Source: JALZEG01 sp046263255
GTDB taxonomy: Bacteria > Actinomycetota > CADDZG01 > WHSQ01
Length of the DNA: 55,300 nucleotides
Assembly: GCA_046263255.1 (NCBI GenBank)
Contig: JBHELD010000035.1
Location: forward strand, 1 to 55,300
Direction: 5' to 3'
Below, one piece after another: positions 32,762-41,058 of the stretch; within the stretch, counting starts at the first letter, position 1, and each line of letters begins with the position of its first letter. Position numbers and translations under genes: made by a program. Under the pieces are notes generated by a model, which had not been told where the DNA came from, did not search any database, and saw nothing but the letters and a program-made list of their open reading frames with translations.

Positions 32762-33604
32762 GTGAGGTCTGAGTCGAACCCTCCCGGCATTGCCCGCGAT
32801 GACCGCGGGTCACGAGACGCCAGCGCCGCCTTAGCGCGGCGTTACACGCAGGATGCCCTCGCGTACAAGAAGTTGTGGGCTCCTCAACTCAGGCGGGCGG
32901 CCGCGCAACTGCTGGGCGCGCTGCCGCTTCACGACGCGAGACGGGTCTTGGATGTCGGGTGTGGGGTAGGCGCGCTGCTCGACGACTTGGCCGCCGCTGC
33001 TCCGGCCGCGACGGTCGCCGGGATCGACCTCTCGCCGGGAATGCTGCGTTTCGCTCCCTCGCGTTATGGGAGGGCGGTCATGGACGCGACCCAGATGGGA
33101 TTCGCATCCGGGAGCTTCGACGTCATCACGATGTGTTTCATGCTCTTCCACGTTGGCGATCCCGCGGCCGCGCTGCGCGATGCCGCACGAGTAGCGCAGC
33201 CCGGTGGATGGATAGGCGTGATCACGTGGGCCGACGATCCGAGCTATCCCGCCCTCGACGCGTGGACGGAGGAATTCGAGAGTCACGGCGCGGCGCCGTT
33301 GGGCCCAGTGGCTACTAGGCACGAGTTAGTCGACACGCCAGACAAGGTCGCGAACCTACTCCGCGGGGCCGGATTCACACCCGTTCGATCATGGACATCG
33401 GAGTTGAACGAGACTCTGGATATCGATGCGTTCATCGAGGCTCGCACACAACTCGGGTGTTGTAGGAGGCGTTTCGAATCTCTCGATGCTCCAACAAGAG
33501 AAGTGTGCTTGCGAAGAGCCAGGGCTCGTCTCGAACGTATGCCTGCCACTGATTTCAGCGATAGATCGTCGGCCGTATTCGTCGTCGCAAGTAGCCCGGG
33601 GTAG
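32762..33604 (+). CDS. SAM-dependent methyltransferase
   Basis: 280 residues. Class I motifs: VLDVGCGVGALLDDL (motif I), AGIDLSPGML (acidic motif II), FDVITMCFMLFHV (motif IV) and LRDAARVAQPGGWIGVITW. Resembles UbiE/MenG-like and small-molecule methyltransferases. Last gene of the operon; the substrate could be the product of the SnoaL and AhpD-like enzymes, by inference. GTG 32762 is 10 bases after the previous stop. Confidence 0.85.
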   Translation: MRSESNPPGIARDDRGSRDASAALARRYTQDALAYKKLWAPQLRRAAAQLLGALPLHDARRVLDVGCGVGALLDDLAAAAPAATVAGIDLSPGMLRFAPSRYGRAVMDATQMGFASGSFDVITMCFMLFHVGDPAAALRDAARVAQPGGWIGVITWADDPSYPALDAWTEEFESHGAAPLGPVATRHELVDTPDKVANLLRGAGFTPVRSWTSELNETLDIDAFIEARTQLGCCRRRFESLDAPTREVCLRRARARLERMPATDFSDRSSAVFVVASSPG

Positions 33605-33621
33605 ACGCTCGCGGGGGTCTG

Positions 33622-33643
33622 CTCCCAACACATACCCAACATC
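33622..33643 (+). repeat. CCCAACA paired motif, copy 2
   Basis: CTCCCAACACATACCCAACA: two CCCAACA direct elements. A very similar motif is at 38598, and weaker ones at 27525-27536 and 52244-52263. All lie close to tRNA-Ala fragments, so they may be another set of integration-protein binding sites. Confidence 0.45.
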
Positions 33644-33649
33644 ACTATC

Positions 33650-33875
33650 CTAACTTGTGCTCGATAGCCTCGGCGTAACGACCGTTTGGCGGAGATAACC
33701 GGCCGAGGTGTCGGGACTGCGCAGTCCACCGAGCCGGCCGGCGATCTTCACGAAAGCGTCCTGCACGATGCCTCGGCGAGCTTTTTGTCGCCGGTCAACA
33801 GGTAGGCGAGTCGCTTGGCGGGAGTCCGCATGCGGCGTAGAACTCACCGAGCTCCGCCCGCCACGTCTGTCGCAT
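33650..33875 (-). pseudogene. ECF sigma factor remnant
   Basis: On the minus strand three frames join into a region-2 signature: MRQTWRAELGEFYAACG, then (shift) RLAYLLTGDKKLAE, then (shift) VQDAFVKIAGRLGGLRSPD and GYLRQTVV. This is the start of an ECF sigma-70 factor, cut off after region 2 with at least two frameshifts. Decayed, no product expected. From here to 34288 no intact gene is seen; the space holds the attachment core at 34200. Confidence 0.7.
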
Positions 33876-34199
33876 CGAGACTCCGATCGTGCCGCCAACT
33901 GAGATCCGTTCCATCGCTATTAAGACGCATAGGTAATTCACGAAGACGGTGGGCTTTGAAAAGACCCGCCTACACCTCAGTCTGTGTCGATCCTCGTAGA
34001 CGTCTGCAACTCACTAAGACGGTCATCGAGGGGACGGCCCGTCGCAGGACCGCGACGGGACCGCGGGTCGGGACAATTCACGGCAATGTTGAGAGATCCT
34101 GAATCATGCGGCTGAACTGCCTCCTGCTCAGCATCCCCTTCCGGCCCATCCGTAACCACCGGCCTTGCAGGAAACAGCCGTAAAAGCACTTCTGCACCG

Positions 34200-34243
34200 C
34201 TCGCACGAATGAGGCTGGGGGTTCAACTCCTCTCTGGTCCACA
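34200..34243 (+). repeat. tRNA-Ala attachment core, copy 4 (diverged)
   Basis: CTCGCAC, then a diverged GAATGAGGCTGGGG, then GTTCAACTCCTCTCTGGTCC: the 3' half of tRNA-Ala with several substitutions. Borders the SARP segment and the ECF sigma segment. Confidence 0.75.
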
Positions 34244-34288
34244 GCGGTCAGGAGTTCTAAGGTGCAGAACTCGCGGGAGCGACGACTC

Positions 34289-36301
34289 TCAAAGGTCGAT
34301 CCTCACGACGCTCCCGTCACTGGAGTGCTTGACCCAAACAGCTCGTGCTCCGACCGCGATGCTTATGGGAAGGCTTCCAGTCCTTATCTTCTCCGTCACC
34401 TTCATCGTGCTTGGATCCACGGCGAGAACTGAATCGGTCTTGGAGTCGCAGACCCACAACAGCCCCTCGCCGACGTCAACATCGGTGAGTGCCCTACCGA
34501 CCTGCAGCCTGTCGATAACGCGCCCGTTGTGTGCATCCAGCTTCAACAGCGTTCCGGCCTCTTCATTTCCGAAGGCAACCCAGAGGTGTCCTTTGTCGCC
34601 TGCCACGTGCAAGCCGACGTGTGTGTACGGCTCTACCGGCAGATCGAAGGTATCGACGACTTTCAGCGTGTGTTGATCGATCTTCAGGATCACGTTGCGC
34701 CCGGGCTCGCGCGGGTTTTCGAGATCCGGGAACCACCAGGGTAGATAGACATGATCCCCGTCCGCCGTGATTGTGTGTTTTCCGCTAAAGTCGGGATTGC
34801 CCTGGTACTCGACGATCTGCTTTTCGCCCGTCGTCGGATCGATGCGAGCGAGGCCCCCGAACTGCAGCTCTGCCGGGCCGACCACGACCGTCCTGGTCGA
34901 GGAGAGCATCGCGAACACGCCGTCGTCTGTCGCGACGAGCCCGGCTGACTGTCCCGGAAGGCGCAAAGGATCTCCGACGAATTGTCCCGTCACCAGATCG
35001 AGCCGCCATAACCGGAACTTGCGGGTCCACTCACGTCCCGCGTGGTACTCGGAAACCCACAGGGAACGGTCGTCGGCGGCCGCATCGTCGACATCGATCA
35101 GCAGGCCGGTGTAACCCTTTGGCATCTCATCGACAACCGGAACGAGCGGCGCCCGGGACACGACCTCATTGGTCGCTGGATCGATGCGAGCGACGTATCC
35201 GATGCCTCCCGTCAGCGACTGCCCTTGTCCCCCCTCGATCCCGTTCGTCCAAACGGCGTCGTTCGCGAAAAGCACCGGCCCGCCGAGACCGCGCACGTCG
35301 ATCGTGGCGCTGACCCGCGGATCGCCCTCCACCTGGAAGCGCTCCGGTATCGGTGGGCCCCCCACCCACAGCACCCGCGCGCCATCCGGTGTGACGATCT
35401 CGAACTCGGACGGGTCGAACGTCGTCCCGTACGAGATGGACGTGACCTCGAGCCAGGTCAGTCTCCCGATTGGCTCGCCATCAACGGTGACTCCGTCGCT
35501 CTCATAGCGAAGGACGAATCCCCACTCCGCGTCCACCCAGATGTCGGTATCGATGTCTTCTTGGCACTGGATATGTCTCGCCCGGCGCCCGGCGATGGTG
35601 TCGTCGGGCAACAGCTTGCAGTGCTCCTCGAAGTAGGCATCCGAGTAATCCCCAAACTCGTGCAGATCGGGATCGAGGAGCGCGGTTGCCCTAAACCTGA
35701 TCGCCGAGATGTCTTCGTCCTCGAGGCGACCGACGCTGAGCTCGTTTTGGAACGCCCCGTAGTCCGCGAGGTAGGTGCCGTCGGCAACGGTAAAGGAGCC
35801 GCCCGACTCCCGATGGTCATTCCAGGCCCCGGTCTTGCCATCCCAGGAACTGCTTACGACCTCGACACGGAAATGAGCGTCGTCTTGATAGGCCACCTCG
35901 CGTTGCACGACCAGATCCGGTGCTCGCTCGAGTCTCTCTTCCTCTGCGATCGCCTCTCCGGGCGTGCGTTGGATCACGGTCGCGCGGAAAGGCGGGATCT
36001 CTGCGAACTTCTCGCGTGCGTCCTGCACCACAGCTAGGGCAGAGGGGCTCCCACCCGGCAGGGTCCCGACCAGTAGCGCGACGATCGCCAGCGCAACTGT
36101 GAGTCCGCCCGCGAGCGCTGTACGCCGCAAGAGCACGCTGCGGGGTCGTTGCTCGCGCCGTGGCGCGGGGGACGATTCGACAGCGGCTCCGTCGGCGAGC
36201 TCCATCTCGAGCATCGCCAGCAGCGCCTCGGCGAACTCGGGGCGGGGATCGAGCGGACGATCGAGGTCGCGCAGGACCTCTTCGACGTGCACCCTAGCCA
36301 T
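34289..36301 (-). CDS. Anti-sigma-like protein with outer beta-propeller
   Basis: 670 residues. The short cytosolic N terminus (about 55 residues) is followed by a membrane helix at about 60-80 and a large external part: first a LolA/DUF-like barrel region (residues 85-280, with DTDIWVDAEWGFVLRYESDG), then a propeller of repeated strands with LWV and ARIDPTTGE units to the C terminus. ATG 36301 overlaps the sigma gene stop (ATGGCTAG). Location behind an ECF sigma gene suggests it holds or senses for that factor; a classical zinc anti-sigma motif is not seen. Confidence 0.7.
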   Translation of the reverse strand: MARVHVEEVLRDLDRPLDPRPEFAEALLAMLEMELADGAAVESSPAPRREQRPRSVLLRRTALAGGLTVALAIVALLVGTLPGGSPSALAVVQDAREKFAEIPPFRATVIQRTPGEAIAEEERLERAPDLVVQREVAYQDDAHFRVEVVSSSWDGKTGAWNDHRESGGSFTVADGTYLADYGAFQNELSVGRLEDEDISAIRFRATALLDPDLHEFGDYSDAYFEEHCKLLPDDTIAGRRARHIQCQEDIDTDIWVDAEWGFVLRYESDGVTVDGEPIGRLTWLEVTSISYGTTFDPSEFEIVTPDGARVLWVGGPPIPERFQVEGDPRVSATIDVRGLGGPVLFANDAVWTNGIEGGQGQSLTGGIGYVARIDPATNEVVSRAPLVPVVDEMPKGYTGLLIDVDDAAADDRSLWVSEYHAGREWTRKFRLWRLDLVTGQFVGDPLRLPGQSAGLVATDDGVFAMLSSTRTVVVGPAELQFGGLARIDPTTGEKQIVEYQGNPDFSGKHTITADGDHVYLPWWFPDLENPREPGRNVILKIDQHTLKVVDTFDLPVEPYTHVGLHVAGDKGHLWVAFGNEEAGTLLKLDAHNGRVIDRLQVGRALTDVDVGEGLLWVCDSKTDSVLAVDPSTMKVTEKIRTGSLPISIAVGARAVWVKHSSDGSVVRIDL

Positions 36302-36830
36302 GGGAAGCCTCCACATATCTGACCCTGAAGGCCTGCTTGCCCCTCATGAGCAGTGACTCCGTGGCGTGGACGCTCTTGCCCAATTGCGCCGCAACCTGGG
36401 GAACCGACAGCCCGTCGAGGTAGCGGAGGACGAGGGCGGCTCGCTGCGGCCCCGCCACGTTTCCCAATGCCTCGAGCGCACGCTCGTGGGAGTCCTCGTC
36501 GCCTTCCCAATCGACGAGCTCGCCTAAGTCGACCGACGCGGCTACCGCCGCGAGCTTTCGCTCTTCCCGCTCGCGACTCCGGTAATGATCGACCAGCTTG
36601 TGCCGCGCGATCCCGACGATCCAGGCGGTCGGATCGTCCACCCGTGGGCCCTTTTTCAGCGCCTGCACTGCTGCCATGAACGTCTCCTGGGTCAGGTCCT
36701 CCGCGACGGCGGGGTCGTTGCCGCAACGGTTCATGAAATAGCCGTAGATCCGGGGGAGAGCGTCCCGGTAGAAGGCTCGAAAGGCGCCCGGATCCTCCAG
36801 CCGGGGGGCTGCTTCAGCGCTCGGGGTCAC
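36294..36830 (-). CDS. ECF sigma-70 factor
   Basis: 178 residues. Region 2 (FRAFYRDALPRIYGYFMNRC, then VAEDLTQETFMAAVQAL with the -10 contact helix), region 4 (LEALGNVAGPQRAALVLRYL, then SVPQVAAQLGKSVHATESLL, the helix-turn-helix). GTG 36830 follows AAGGAG seven bases upstream; longer in-frame starts have an unusual N-terminal extension. Paired with the propeller-bearing membrane protein, and divergent from the exported-protein gene at 36967, which may be one of its targets. Confidence 0.92.
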   Translation of the reverse strand: MTPSAEAAPRLEDPGAFRAFYRDALPRIYGYFMNRCGNDPAVAEDLTQETFMAAVQALKKGPRVDDPTAWIVGIARHKLVDHYRSREREERKLAAVAASVDLGELVDWEGDEDSHERALEALGNVAGPQRAALVLRYLDGLSVPQVAAQLGKSVHATESLLMRGKQAFRVRYVEASHG

Positions 36831-36966
36831 ACGGCCTCTCCTTGGCGTCCTCTCGTCGAGGTAGTCGTCGGAAAGCTCCCACCTCCGTCGCAACCGCACA
36901 ATCCCGCGACGGAAATGGCGGCTTCGAACCGACTCCTCGGGAAAGGCAGCACGATCGGGGAGGCAG

Positions 36967-37371
36967 ATGCGACTAAAGGAGAAGGTGGTCCTCGTTTCCA
37001 TGGCTGCGGCGATGGCCGTCGCGGCGCCGGCAGAGGCCGAGCATCACAAGCCATCCGGCTATACGACTCTGAGCGAGAGCGCGTGCAGGTTCACGGCCGC
37101 CGCGCAGTGGACTGGTCATCCGACCACGGCCCGAGTGAAGCTCCTTCTCGGAGCGAATTTCGGCGGCGGTCCCGTCACGATTGCGGAAACCGACACGGCG
37201 CCGACATTCGACGCCGACGGACGCGGGAGCGGTACCGCTACGTGGACCCTGTCACCCGCGCCGGACAACGCAGCCTTTTGGTCCGAGGCATGGCTGGTGG
37301 ATGCCAACGGCGATGTGCTCGAGGTCTTGAGAAACAAGTCGGCGAAACCGCTCAGAGCACGTTGCGCCTGA
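36967..37371 (+). CDS. Small exported protein
   Basis: 134 residues with a signal peptide (KEKVVLVSMAAAMAVAAPAEA). The mature part has two cysteines near both ends (ACRF and ARCA) and strand-rich sequence. Family unknown. GGGGAGG precedes ATG 36967. Divergent from the ECF sigma gene and followed closely by another exported protein. Confidence 0.7.
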   Translation: MRLKEKVVLVSMAAAMAVAAPAEAEHHKPSGYTTLSESACRFTAAAQWTGHPTTARVKLLLGANFGGGPVTIAETDTAPTFDADGRGSGTATWTLSPAPDNAAFWSEAWLVDANGDVLEVLRNKSAKPLRARCA

Positions 37372-37423
37372 CTTCCAACCGTCGATTGCCAGATCGTTGC
37401 AACGCTCGACTCGGGAGGCGGAG

Positions 37424-38461
37424 ATGCGCAGACATTTCATGACGTTGCTGGTAGCCCTGCCTTTGGTGGCGGCGCCGGGACCCTCGCATGCGGAGCCGCA
37501 CGGCATCCCGGGAGCGAGCGGAACGCTGTGGGTAACCGAGCGCACGCCGAGCGCGAGCACGGTCACTGCGTTCGACGCCGCGACCGGAGAGGTGCTGGGG
37601 ACGACTCCCGTCGGGCCGGCGCCCATCGGTATCACGCAGCCATCTGGGACCGACAAGGTGTATACGTCAGACGAAAACGCCGATCAGCTGTCCGTCATCG
37701 CTAAAGATACGATCACTGTCATCGATACCATTCCGATGGGAGACCGGCCACACCATCTGATGGCCAGTCGGAATGGCAACCTCATATACGTTGCCGAGTT
37801 CAACTCCAACAAGATCGGGGTAGTCGACACCTCCCTCGACGCCCGCGTGGCCGGCTTCACCGCGAGTGCGAACCCGGCTGCCCAGACGCACGCGGTGTGG
37901 ATCACGAGAGACGGAAAGAATCTCTACGCCACAAACGCGGGACCGGCCAACACGATCGCGAAGCTCGACGCCGTTACCGGCGAGCTCATCTGGGAGCTCC
38001 CGATCGGAAACAATCCCAGCGAGATCCTGGTGACGCCCGACGGAAAGACGGCCTACGTATCGATGCGGGGGGAGCACCGGGTCAAAGTGGTCGACGTGAG
38101 CGGGACTCTTCCGGTCGTTACGGGTTTCGCGGAGGCTCAGCGGGAGCCGGACACCTTGTCGTTGACCAACGACGGCAAGACGCTCGTCGTAGGCCTGCGA
38201 GCTTCACCCACCGGGCTGCCGGCGCGGATGGCTCTTATCGATACCGGGACGCTCGTTACTACTTATGTCGAGCTGCCCGGGCACACCACGACCGGACATC
38301 AATGGCTCTCGGCGAACGGTCACTACACGTTCATCGGGGTCGAGAGTCCCGGAGCAGTCGACGTTGTGGACAACCGGGCAGCCACACGCGTGCAGGAGTA
38401 CCCGTACCCGGGAGGCACGAGGCCGCATGGTGTGTTCTACGAACCGTCTGAGCGCCGGTAG
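37424..38461 (+). CDS. Secreted YVTN-type beta-propeller protein
   Basis: 345 residues with signal peptide (MRRHFMTLLVALPLVAAPGP). The mature part has repeated units of the type VYTSDENADQLSVI, IYVAEFNSNKIGVVD, LYATNAGPANTIAKLD and AYVSMRGEHRVKVVD, about seven blades as in YVTN/lactonase-like surface proteins. Possible binding or lactonase role; no catalytic residues can be assigned. ATG 37424 follows GGAGGCGGAG. Confidence 0.82.
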   Translation: MRRHFMTLLVALPLVAAPGPSHAEPHGIPGASGTLWVTERTPSASTVTAFDAATGEVLGTTPVGPAPIGITQPSGTDKVYTSDENADQLSVIAKDTITVIDTIPMGDRPHHLMASRNGNLIYVAEFNSNKIGVVDTSLDARVAGFTASANPAAQTHAVWITRDGKNLYATNAGPANTIAKLDAVTGELIWELPIGNNPSEILVTPDGKTAYVSMRGEHRVKVVDVSGTLPVVTGFAEAQREPDTLSLTNDGKTLVVGLRASPTGLPARMALIDTGTLVTTYVELPGHTTTGHQWLSANGHYTFIGVESPGAVDVVDNRAATRVQEYPYPGGTRPHGVFYEPSERR

Positions 38462-38597
38462 CGTCCGACCCCGCCACGAACAAGCTCCCCGGTGGCTCGA
38501 AGCTGCTCGGGAGATATGGAGAGTGGTGGAATGAGCCGCTTGCCCGAGGCGGCACCGCCGCCTCCTGAATACCGAATAGGTGCTCGCTGCTGGTCTC

Positions 38598-38620
38598 CTC
38601 CCAACACACACCCAACATCG
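38598..38620 (+). repeat. CCCAACA paired motif, copy 3
   Basis: CTCCCAACACACACCCAACA, 20 bases that differ at one position from the copy at 33622. It lies 112 bp before the next tRNA-Ala fragment, in a 320-bp stretch (38462-38781) that holds no gene. Confidence 0.5.
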
Positions 38621-38731
38621 CCGGCGGATGTAGACGGGATCGGATGTGAGTAGGCGTGACCGGAAATTGCATTGTGAGCTGCATTGATGGTCGTAAAGGT
38701 GTGCCGGTGTAGGTCGCCGTCAAGGGCCTTA

Positions 38732-38780
38732 GCACCCCTCGCACGGGTGAGGTCAGTGGTTCAACTCCCCTCTGGTCCAC
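38732..38780 (+). repeat. tRNA-Ala attachment core, copy 5
   Basis: GCACCCCTCGCACGGGTGAG followed by the T-arm and acceptor end; only one substitution inside the 42 tRNA bases and one in the trailing four. It marks the left edge of the segment that carries both peptide-modification modules. Confidence 0.88.
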
Positions 38781-38781
38781 G

Positions 38782-39292
38782 AGCACGAAGACACCGCCAT
38801 CACTCGCAAGAAAGTCGTGGGACGCCGCGTCGATCGCGCCGGGCGCATCAGCATTTTGAAACACCGCTATCACGTGGGGCGTCACCTCGCAGGAGAACCC
38901 GTGTCGATCGAGTCGACGGACGGGCTGCTGCACATCTCCCACAACGGTGTGGTCGTGGCGACCCATTCCCGACGGCACCTGATCGACGACGACGACAAGA
39001 TCGACCGTCGACCTCAGCACGCCGCCGGCCCACGCAGCCCACCAGGGGGACCGAGGTCTTACGCATCGTCGACAAGCACGGCGCGGTGAGCTTCGCCGGG
39101 ACCGGCTAACGGGTCGGCAACCGCCACCGTGTTAGGACCGTCGGCGCGCGTGTGGTCGGCGGCACCGTCCAGATCACCCTTGACGGCGAACTTCTGCGGA
39201 CCCATCGTGCTCGGCACGACAAGAGGAAGGAGTTCGGAGCTTTGGGTCAACCCCGCGGTAAGCCCAGGAAGGCCCGAGCTACTGGGACATAG
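38782..39292 (+). pseudogene. IS481-type transposase, C-terminal remnant
   Basis: The frame from 38782 gives VVGRRVDRAGRISILKHRY, then HVGRHLAGEPVSIESTDGLL and HISHNGVVVATHSRRHL. After a shift near 39050 it reads VLRIVDKHGAVSFAGTG, an in-frame TAA, then RVGNRHRVRTVGARVV, TVQITLDGELLRTHRARHD and GKPRKARATGT to TAG 39292. These twin small beta domains are the C-terminal tail of IS481-like DDE transposases. The catalytic core is missing, so it is dead. It starts directly after an attachment core. Confidence 0.75.
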
Positions 39293-39350
39293 CTACCGGA
39301 GCCCATCTGGGACACGAGTGGTGAGACTTCACAGGCTGCATCCGCCTGTT

Positions 39351-39917
39351 TCAGGCGCTGGTCGAGATGTTTTTCGAGGGCGTTGCTGCGGTCGTGATCT
39401 GAGTGACCTCGAAGTAATGAGATAGGTGAGGTCCGATCATGATCTTGAAGCGGACACGCGGCGGGTCACGCTGTATCGGTGCGCCGGACACCAACGACGG
39501 TAAGACTGCGCGTGGATCTGTCGTCCATTCAAGCTCGACTTCTTCGACGGCGCCGAATCGAGCCCGGAGAAGCGCGTCCTCGAGCCGAGCTACGTCGTGC
39601 ACGAGTCCCCGCGGGTGGCGCTCCAGGACGAACGCGAGGAAGGCGGGGCCCAGCTGCTCGATGAGCGGCGAGACTCCGCCGGCGCGGACGAACTGCTCGA
39701 GGATCGACTCGAAGACCCCGGCGCGCTCGAGAGCGGCCGCCGTGAGCGGACAGTAGCGCGTCACGCGAAACGCGCGCCACCACAGCGATATGTCGCGCAG
39801 CAGGCCCAGCCTCGGCGAGGCCTGTAGATCTCTCACGTAGCTCGGGTCGGGGTGTCGAGGAATCTCGGTGCCGGCAAGCAACGCGGCGACCGCTCGCTGG
39901 TCGGCTGCGAGGCTCAT
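39351..39917 (-). CDS. MNIO-partner-like protein
   Basis: 188 residues, mostly helical: IPRHPDPSYVRDLQASPRLG, then LWWRAFRVTRYCPLTAAALE, RAGVFESILEQFVRAG and LGPAFLAFVLERHPRGLVHD, with a C-terminal strand part. Such proteins (BufC/TglI/MbnC type) are encoded beside DUF692 enzymes and present the substrate peptide. ATG 39917 overlaps the DUF692 stop (ATGA). The last 15 residues may be replaced sequence, as the gene runs toward the IS remnant. Function is inferred from position and general pattern. Confidence 0.65.
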   Translation of the reverse strand: MSLAADQRAVAALLAGTEIPRHPDPSYVRDLQASPRLGLLRDISLWWRAFRVTRYCPLTAAALERAGVFESILEQFVRAGGVSPLIEQLGPAFLAFVLERHPRGLVHDVARLEDALLRARFGAVEEVELEWTTDPRAVLPSLVSGAPIQRDPPRVRFKIMIGPHLSHYFEVTQITTAATPSKNISTSA

Positions 39918-40774
39918 TCCTGCGCGTCCACCAGAGCATGTCGTAGGCGCCCGAGCTCACGCGCGATCGTCTCTTCGCCCCACATCGGGATGGCCTCGTC
40001 GAGCAACTCGAAGGTCACCAGATCCACGGAGTCGGCGGTGCTGAGCACGTCGCGTGCGAGGTCTATCGTCGACTGCGCGACGGGTCGAGAGTGGATGTCG
40101 AGAAGGAACTCGTCGTGAGCGACGCCCCCTGCCACATGCACTTCCCTGACTGCCGAAAGGTCGAGCTCCTGGAGGAACGCCTCGGAGTCGAAGCCGTTGT
40201 TGTGAGCGTCACACTCCAGGTTGTAGGCGTCGAGAAGGATGCCGCAGCCGGTTTCTGAGACGAGCCGATTTAGAAAGGCCGCGTCGTCGAGCTCCGGCGA
40301 TCGCTCCGGCAGGACATGAACGACGTTCTCGAGAAGGAATGGAATACCGTATCGGTCGAGGATCCACACGACGCGTTCGACAATGAGCTCCAACGCCTCG
40401 CTGGTTCGCGGAACGGCGACCATGGTTCCGAGGTTGGCCCCGTCGACGTTCACGTATCCCAGATGCTCGCTGTGCCACCTAGCCGGTATTTGCTCGAGGA
40501 TCTCGTCGAGCAGGCGGATGTAGCGCTGCGACATAGCGTCGTGGCTCCCGATGGACAACCCGACCCCATGGACGACGACCTCGACGGCTGACGCGATGTC
40601 GCGTAGCTCGGCGAGTGCATCCGGAACAATCCGAGCTTGGCCGCCGTCCGTCGTGGCAATGCTGTCGGGCGTGACCTCGACGTAGTCGACGAACGGCGCG
40701 ATTTCTGCGAACAGCGAGGGATGACGGCCGTTGTAGCTGAACCCGAGCCCGATCCGCCTCGCCTGCGCGGACAT
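39914..40774 (-). CDS. DUF692 multinuclear iron oxidase (MNIO)
   Basis: 286-residue TIM-barrel-type enzyme. Family landmarks in order: GLGFSYNGRHPSLFAE; VVVHGVGLSIGSHD (metal His); WHSEHLGYV (metal His/Glu); PFLLENVVHVLP; TGCGILLDAYNLECDAHNNG; and VREVHVAGGVAHDEFLLDIHS with metal His residues. MNIO enzymes (MbnB, TglH, BufB, ChrH) use two or three irons to oxidise Cys or other residues in peptides. ATG 40774 lies 30 bp after the small peptide gene. The substrate is most likely that peptide. Confidence 0.88.
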   Translation of the reverse strand: MSAQARRIGLGFSYNGRHPSLFAEIAPFVDYVEVTPDSIATTDGGQARIVPDALAELRDIASAVEVVVHGVGLSIGSHDAMSQRYIRLLDEILEQIPARWHSEHLGYVNVDGANLGTMVAVPRTSEALELIVERVVWILDRYGIPFLLENVVHVLPERSPELDDAAFLNRLVSETGCGILLDAYNLECDAHNNGFDSEAFLQELDLSAVREVHVAGGVAHDEFLLDIHSRPVAQSTIDLARDVLSTADSVDLVTFELLDEAIPMWGEETIARELGRLRHALVDAQE

Positions 40775-40803
40775 GGAACGAACTTCGCGGCGTCGAAAGA
40801 CCT

Positions 40804-41058
40804 TCAGGACTGGATCGTCATGCCAAGGACGCCGTCGAAGCTGTCGAGCTCCCCAGAGAGCTTCGCGTCGCGAACGAGAAGGCGGAGGTCGATCCCGATG
40901 AGCCCGCACGCCGGACACCCGTTCATCTCGAAGATCCGATCGAGGGCCGCATGGATCTCGGAGGCGGCTACCTCGTCCCCGAGCAGCACCGTCGCAGTGG
41001 GTCGCCGGACATCCGTCTTGCCAACAAGCCGACTCTGACTGCTCCCGCGGGTCCCCAT
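40804..41058 (-). CDS. Putative MNIO substrate peptide
   Basis: 84 residues from ATG 41058, behind an excellent ribosome site (AAAGGAGGT, four bases before ATG). A polar N-terminal half is followed by MNGCPACGLIGIDLRLLVRD and DSFDGVLGMTIQS. The only cysteines are the C-P-A-C pair. Size, strong translation signal and position directly upstream of a DUF692 gene fit a peptide precursor, but no named precursor family is recognised and the Cys pair is internal rather than C-terminal. A small accessory protein is an alternative. Confidence 0.6.
   Translation of the reverse strand: MGTRGSSQSRLVGKTDVRRPTATVLLGDEVAASEIHAALDRIFEMNGCPACGLIGIDLRLLVRDAKLSGELDSFDGVLGMTIQS

Noticed and set aside
27448..38780. 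The tRNA-Ala fragments as functional tRNA genes
   Set aside because: Each lacks the acceptor 5' strand and the D arm; only the 3' half is present.
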